From Nocardia concava NBRC 100430 (GTDB taxonomy: Bacteria; Actinomycetota; Actinomycetes; Mycobacteriales; Mycobacteriaceae): a DNA stretch of 64,000 nt. Position numbers and translations under genes: made by a program. Shown here piece after piece: positions 60,224-64,000 of the stretch. The stretch covers positions 38,284 to 102,283 of the forward strand of contig NZ_BAFX01000020.1 in the NCBI RefSeq assembly GCF_000308815.1, in the 5' to 3' direction. The notes beneath the pieces were generated by a model that saw only the letters and a list, made by a program, of their open reading frames with translations, searched no databases and was not told the origin of the DNA. How positions within the stretch are numbered: position 1 is the first letter of the stretch; every line of letters starts with the position of its first letter.

Positions 60224-60282
60224 TTGGTCGCTGATCTGCAGTTGTCTACACTAGACCGGTTGCTCGGGCACAGTTGTGTCCG
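60224..60282 (+). promoter_or_regulatory. Promoter and leader hairpin of the second spc half (rpsH)
   Basis: -35 TTGGTC (60224-60229), 17-nt spacer, -10 TACACT (60247-60252), then GACCGGTTGC (60254-60263) and a CGGGCACA/TGTGTCCG hairpin (60265-60282). GATTTGG-to-GACCGGTTGC distance is 33 nt, exactly as at rplN. It shows that the rpsH-secY half has its own ribosomal-type promoter. Confidence 0.68.
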
Positions 60283-60432
60283 CACGCGTCTCTCGCGTGT
60301 GGCGGTTGTCCGGGCGCAAGTGCTCAATCCGGTCGGGCAACCCCGGCTGGACCGCCCCTATTTGTCGTAGGCCCACGACCGCCCTTTGACGGTGCTGAAT
60401 GGGAACCGCGGCGAGAGAGGTAACGGTCAAAC

Positions 60433-60831
60433 ATGACCATGACTGATCCCATCGCAGACTTCTTGACCCGTCTGCGCAACGCCAACTCGGCGTACCACGA
60501 TCAGGTGAAGGCTCCGCACTCGAAGCTCAAGGTGAACATCGCCGAGATCCTCAAGCGCGAGGGCTACATCGCCGACTACCGCGTCGAAGACGCCACCGTC
60601 GGCAAGAACCTGATCGTCGACCTGAAGTACGGCCCCTCCCGTGAGCGCTCCCTGCAGGGTGTGCGCCGCGTGTCGAAGCCGGGTCTGCGGGTTTACGCGA
60701 AGTCCACCAACCTGCCCAAGGTGCTCGGCGGCCTCGGCGTGGCGATTATCTCCACGTCCTCCGGTCTGCTCACTGACCGTCAGGCCAAGCAGCAGGGCGT
60801 GGGCGGCGAAGTCCTCGCCTACGTCTGGTAA
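60433..60831 (+). CDS. rpsH: 30S ribosomal protein S8
   Basis: 132 residues from ATG 60433, with GAGAGAGG 9 nt upstream. [36 protein letters not shown] and the C-terminal [23 protein letters not shown] are the S8 signatures. S8 binds helix 21 of 16S rRNA; in E. coli it also represses the spc operon. Here it opens the second half of the split operon behind its own promoter. Confidence 0.98.
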   Translation: MTMTDPIADFLTRLRNANSAYHDQVKAPHSKLKVNIAEILKREGYIADYRVEDATVGKNLIVDLKYGPSRERSLQGVRRVSKPGLRVYAKSTNLPKVLGGLGVAIISTSSGLLTDRQAKQQGVGGEVLAYVW

Positions 60832-60845
60832 GGGAGGTAGGAACA

Positions 60846-61385
60846 ATGTCGCGTATCGGTAAGAAGCCGATCCCGGTTCCCGCCGGCGTCGAGGTGACCA
60901 TCGACGGCCAGAACGTGACGGTCAAGGGTTCCAAGGGCACCCTGTCCCACGTTGTCGCCGAGCCGATCACCGTCACCCGGTCGGAGTCCGGTGAGCTCGA
61001 GGTCGTTCGTCCGAACGACGAGCGTCAGAACCGCTCGCTGCACGGCCTGACCCGCACCCTGATCAGCAACATGATCGAGGGTGTCACCAAGGGTTACGAG
61101 AAGAAGATGGAAATCTTCGGCGTCGGTTACCGCGTGCAGGCCAAGGGCTCGAACCTCGAGTTCGCCCTGGGCTACAGCCACCCGGTTCCGGTCGACGCCC
61201 CCGAGGGCATCACCTTCGCGGTGGAGTCCCCGACCAAGTTCTCGGTGTCCGGCATCGACAAGCAGAAGGTCGGCCAGATCGCCGCGGTGATCCACGGCCT
61301 GCGTAAGCCCGACCCGTACAAGGGCAAGGGCATCCGCTACGCCGGCGAGGTCGTTCGCCGCAAGGTCGGAAAGACGGGTAAGTAA
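60846..61385 (+). CDS. rplF: 50S ribosomal protein L6
   Basis: 179 residues from ATG 60846 with GGGAGG 7 nt upstream. [20 protein letters not shown] opens the first of the two L6 repeats; the C-terminal repeat ends with the universal [15 protein letters not shown]6 binds 23S rRNA near the factor-binding site. Spacing to rpsH is 14 nt and to rplR 3 nt. Confidence 0.98.
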   Translation: MSRIGKKPIPVPAGVEVTIDGQNVTVKGSKGTLSHVVAEPITVTRSESGELEVVRPNDERQNRSLHGLTRTLISNMIEGVTKGYEKKMEIFGVGYRVQAKGSNLEFALGYSHPVPVDAPEGITFAVESPTKFSVSGIDKQKVGQIAAVIHGLRKPDPYKGKGIRYAGEVVRRKVGKTGK

Positions 61386-61388
61386 GCC

Positions 61389-61796
61389 ATGGCACAAACC
61401 GAAAAGCAGAAGGCCGCTCGCAAGCCGATCGGCACCGACGCCTCGACCGCGCGCCGCCTGTCGAAGACGCGTCGTCACTTCCGTCTGCGCAAGAAGATCG
61501 CAGGCACCACCGAGCGTCCGCGCCTGGTGGTCAACCGTTCCTCGCGCCACATCCACGCTCAGCTGATCGACGATTCCATCGGCAAGACCATTGCCGCGGC
61601 GTCGACCATCGAGGCCGATGTGCGTGCCGTCGACGGTGACAAGTCCGCCAAGGGCGCCAAGGTCGGCGAGCTCATCGCCGCCCGCGCCAAGGCTGCCGGC
61701 GTCGAGGCGGTCGTGTTCGACCGTGGTGGTCACGACTACCACGGCCGTATCGCGGCGCTCGCCGATGCCGCCCGTGAAGGTGGGCTGAAGTTCTGA
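61389..61796 (+). CDS. rplR: 50S ribosomal protein L18
   Basis: 135 residues from ATG 61389. Basic N-terminus ([20 protein letters not shown]), [19 protein letters not shown] and the C-terminal [20 protein letters not shown] are L18 features. It binds 5S rRNA together with L5. It lies between rplF and rpsE in standard order. Confidence 0.98.
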   Translation: MAQTEKQKAARKPIGTDASTARRLSKTRRHFRLRKKIAGTTERPRLVVNRSSRHIHAQLIDDSIGKTIAAASTIEADVRAVDGDKSAKGAKVGELIAARAKAAGVEAVVFDRGGHDYHGRIAALADAAREGGLKF

Positions 61797-61827
61797 TGAT
61801 CAACTCTGCGAACGAAGGGAACGTCTG

Positions 61828-62472
61828 ATGCCGGGACGTCAGCGGCGCGACGGCGGAAACAACGGTCCCGCCGGACAGAATGGTGGCAACAACGACCGCG
61901 ATCAGCGTGGTGGCGGCCGTGGCCGTCGCGACGACAATCGTCGGGACAATGCCGCCGAGAAGAACCAGCTCGAGCGCGTCGTCGCGATCAACCGCGTCTC
62001 CAAGGTCGTGAAGGGTGGTCGTCGCTTCAGCTTCACCGCCCTCGTGATCGTCGGTGACGGCAACGGTCTGGTCGGCGTCGGCTACGGCAAGGCCAAGGAA
62101 GTTCCCGCGGCCATCCAGAAGGGTGTCGAAGAGGCTCGCAAGAACTTCTTCCGCGTTCCGATGATCGGCTCCACGGTTACCCACCCGGTTCAGGGTGAGG
62201 CCGCGGCCGGTGTCGTCATGCTGCGTCCGGCTTCGCCCGGTACCGGTGTGATCGCCGGTGGCGCCTGCCGTGCCGTGCTCGAATGCGCCGGCATCCATGA
62301 TGTTCTGGCCAAGTCGCTCGGTAGCGACAACGCCATCAACGTCGTGCACGCCACCGTGGCTGCCCTCAAGCAGCTGCAGCGTCCCGAAGAGGTCGCGGCC
62401 CGTCGTGGCCTGCCCCTCGAGGACGTCGCCCCGGCCGGCATGCTGCGTGCGCGCGCGGGACAGGGAGTCTAG
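61828..62472 (+). CDS. rpsE: 30S ribosomal protein S5
   Basis: 214 residues from ATG 61828; AAGGGAACG upstream. A Gly/Asn/Arg-rich N-terminal extension of about 45 residues, as in other Actinobacteria, precedes the core [40 protein letters not shown] and [21 protein letters not shown]5 guards translational accuracy in the 30S body. 31 nt separate it from rplR. Confidence 0.98.
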   Translation: MPGRQRRDGGNNGPAGQNGGNNDRDQRGGGRGRRDDNRRDNAAEKNQLERVVAINRVSKVVKGGRRFSFTALVIVGDGNGLVGVGYGKAKEVPAAIQKGVEEARKNFFRVPMIGSTVTHPVQGEAAAGVVMLRPASPGTGVIAGGACRAVLECAGIHDVLAKSLGSDNAINVVHATVAALKQLQRPEEVAARRGLPLEDVAPAGMLRARAGQGV

Positions 62473-62474
62473 AT

Positions 62475-62654
62475 ATGGCACAGCTGAAAGTGACCCAGGT
62501 CAAGTCCAGCATCGGCGCCAAGGCGAATCAGCGCGAGTCGCTGCGCACCCTCGGGCTGCGCAAGATCCGCCAGTCCGTGACGCGTGAGGACAACGCGCAG
62601 AACCGCGGCCTGATCAACGTCGTGCGCCACCTCGTGGAAGTTGAGGAGGTCTAA
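62475..62654 (+). CDS. rpmD: 50S ribosomal protein L30
   Basis: 59 residues, ATG 62475 two nt after the rpsE stop. [19 protein letters not shown] and [13 protein letters not shown] are the typical L30 motif, and the protein ends HLVEVEEV. A short gene, so easily missed by length filters. It overlaps nothing and is followed by rplO after 2 nt. Confidence 0.97.
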   Translation: MAQLKVTQVKSSIGAKANQRESLRTLGLRKIRQSVTREDNAQNRGLINVVRHLVEVEEV

Positions 62655-62656
62655 GC

Positions 62657-63100
62657 ATGACCATCAAGTTGCACCACCTGCGTCCTGCCCCCGGCGCCAA
62701 GACCGAGAAGACCCGTGTGGGTCGCGGTGAGGGTTCCAAGGGCAAGACCGCGGGCCGCGGTACCAAGGGTACGAAGGCTCGCAAGAATGTCCCGGTCCGC
62801 TTCGAGGGCGGTCAGATGCCGATTCACATGCGTCTGCCCAAGCTCAAGGGCTTCACCAACCCGTTCCGCACCGAGTACCAGGTCGTGAACGTCGGTGACA
62901 TCGCCCGCGTGTTCCCCGAGGGCGGCACCATCGGCAAGGCCGAGCTCGTCGCCAAGGGCCTCGTTCGCAAGAACGAGCTCGTGAAGGTGCTCGCCGAGGG
63001 CGAAATCGCTGTGGCCGTGCAGGTTTCGGCGGACAAGTTCTCCGGCTCCGCCAAGGAGAAGATCGTCGCGGCCGGTGGCACTGCCACCGAGCTGGCCTGA
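62657..63100 (+). CDS. rplO: 50S ribosomal protein L15
   Basis: 147 residues from ATG 62657, preceded by GAGGAGG inside the end of rpm[37 protein letters not shown] and [18 protein letters not shown] are the L15 marks. L15 organises 23S rRNA late in assembly. A hairpin follows its stop, so secY may be partly uncoupled. Confidence 0.98.
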   Translation: MTIKLHHLRPAPGAKTEKTRVGRGEGSKGKTAGRGTKGTKARKNVPVRFEGGQMPIHMRLPKLKGFTNPFRTEYQVVNVGDIARVFPEGGTIGKAELVAKGLVRKNELVKVLAEGEIAVAVQVSADKFSGSAKEKIVAAGGTATELA

Positions 63101-63122
63101 CGGTAACCTGAAATAGCAATGG

Positions 63123-63151
63123 CACCGGGCGAGTCGCGAGCTCGCCCGGTG
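63123..63151 (+). terminator. Terminator-like hairpin between rplO and secY
   Basis: Perfect 11-bp stem CACCGGGCGAG / CTCGCCCGGTG with a 7-nt loop, followed by TCGCTGTTAG. It begins 22 nt after the rplO stop. It may end or attenuate transcripts of the ribosomal genes before secY. Confidence 0.72.
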
Positions 63152-63253
63152 TCGCTGTTAGAGTTCAAGTGTTGTCTGCCAACACCGTCATGGTTCTCGG
63201 CGTAATCATCGCTGAATCCGTGGCCTGACCCATGTCGTTAGCCAGGAGGATCT

Positions 63254-64000
63254 GTGCTTTCCGCCTTCGTGTCGGCTTTCCGGACCCCGGACTTACGGCG
63301 GAAGATTCTCTTCACGCTGGGACTGATCGCGCTCTACCGGCTCGGTGCGTCGCTGCCGTCGCCGGGCGTCAGCTACAAGAACGTTCAAGAGTGCGTCAAG
63401 ATCGTCAACGGCGGTGATTCCGCCGGTATCTACCAGCTCATCAACCTGTTCTCCGGTGGTGCGCTGCTTCAGCTTTCGGTGTTCGCGATCGGCATCATGC
63501 CGTACATCACGGCGAGCATCATCATCCAGCTGCTGACCGTCGTCATTCCTCGATTCGAGGAACTGCGCAAGGAAGGCCAAGCGGGTCAGAACAAGATGAC
63601 CCAGTACACGCGATACCTCTCTATCGCGTTGGCCGTGCTGCAGTCGACCGGCCTGGTCGCGCTGGCTTCCCGTGGTCAGCTGCTGCGCGGCTGCCCCAAG
63701 GACATTCTCGACGACACCTCGATCTTCGGCATGATCATCATCGTGCTGGTCATGACCTCGGGCGCGGCCCTGGTCATGTGGTTCGGCGAGCAGATCACCG
63801 AACGCGGCATCGGTAACGGCATGTCGCTGTTGATCTTCGCGGGCATCGCGGCCCGTATCCCCTCGGAGGGCAAGCAGATCTACGACAGCCGCGGCTGGAT
63901 CACCACCGCGCTGGTCGCGGGCGCCGCGCTCGTGGTCATCGTCGGCGTCATCTTCGTCGAGCAGGGTCAGCGCCGGATTCCGGTGCAGTACGCCAAGCGC
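63254..64000 (+). CDS. secY: Preprotein translocase subunit SecY, N-terminal part (gene runs off the window)
   Basis: 249 codons visible from a GTG at 63254 with AGGAGGA 3-4 nt upstream. SAFVSAFRTPDLRRKILFTL leads into the first helix; LINLFSGGALLQLSVFAIGI and MPYITASIIIQLLTVVIP form the second, and IGNGMSLLIFAGI the fifth. SecY is the channel of the Sec translocon in the inner membrane. The gene is in frame to the last base of the window. In many Actinobacteria adk and map follow. Confidence 0.97.
   Translation, partial: MLSAFVSAFRTPDLRRKILFTLGLIALYRLGASLPSPGVSYKNVQECVKIVNGGDSAGIYQLINLFSGGALLQLSVFAIGIMPYITASIIIQLLTVVIPRFEELRKEGQAGQNKMTQYTRYLSIALAVLQSTGLVALASRGQLLRGCPKDILDDTSIFGMIIIVLVMTSGAALVMWFGEQITERGIGNGMSLLIFAGIAARIPSEGKQIYDSRGWITTALVAGAALVVIVGVIFVEQGQRRIPVQYAKR

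Overview
The window looks like the chromosome of a mycolic-acid actinomycete, most likely Nocardia. The DNA is GC-rich, GTG and TTG starts are common, and genes often overlap as ATGA or GTGA. It carries a mycobactin/nocobactin-type siderophore cluster with DtxR/IdeR-type iron boxes, Tat lipoproteins, DUF5753/DUF397 regulator pairs, type VII secretion-style small proteins and a mycobacterial-style spc ribosomal operon. The genus is inferred from gene content; no rRNA is present.

Region 1 (1-32.7 kb) is an iron-acquisition locus. After a partial RluA-type pseudouridine synthase and a DUF4190/septum-formation membrane protein come two fused TMD-NBD ABC half-transporters (IrtA/IrtB-like), a secreted MTB12-like protein on the opposite strand and a lysine N-hydroxylase (NbtG/MbtG-like). 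An overlapping nine-gene operon (7178-26511) follows: formyltransferase, type II thioesterase, stand-alone ketosynthase, AT-KR-ACP polyketide synthase, two NRPSs and a three-gene ABC-2 exporter. A convergent glycosyltransferase/debranching-enzyme pair separates these from two more iron-boxed genes, a stand-alone degenerate adenylation-like protein and a siderophore-binding lipoprotein. Together they fit an N-formyl-N-hydroxylysine siderophore of the nocobactin/amamistatin kind, but the salicylate synthase, salicylate ligase and oxazoline-forming module are not in the window.

Region 2 (32.7-45 kb) is accessory and defence-like: a Uma2-type nuclease, a YjbR-type protein, a Septu-like PtuA/PtuB pair with two small genes upstream, a DUF5753/DUF397 regulator pair, and a tightly overlapping four-gene operon on the minus strand. 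That operon encodes a membrane protein with a degenerate P-loop, a HerA/FtsK-like ATPase, a calpain-like cysteine protease and a 90-residue partner. It is the best candidate for an undescribed system.

Region 3 (45-51.2 kb) holds a cupin, a MocR-type regulator and a tandem pair of M13 metallopeptidase Tat-lipoproteins.

Region 4 (51.2-64 kb) is the spc operon, split in two. rplN-rplX-rplE-rpsN is separated from rpsH-rplF-rplR-rpsE-rpmD-rplO-secY by about 7.5 kb. That insert carries a type VII-style toxin operon, a methyltransferase, a second DUF5753/DUF397 pair and lipoproteins. Each half of the ribosomal operon has its own promoter-leader, and the two leaders match in elements and spacing.

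Two copies of a 73-bp palindromic element sit in frame inside coding genes (IrtA-like and PKS), in the same frame and encoding nearly the same peptide.
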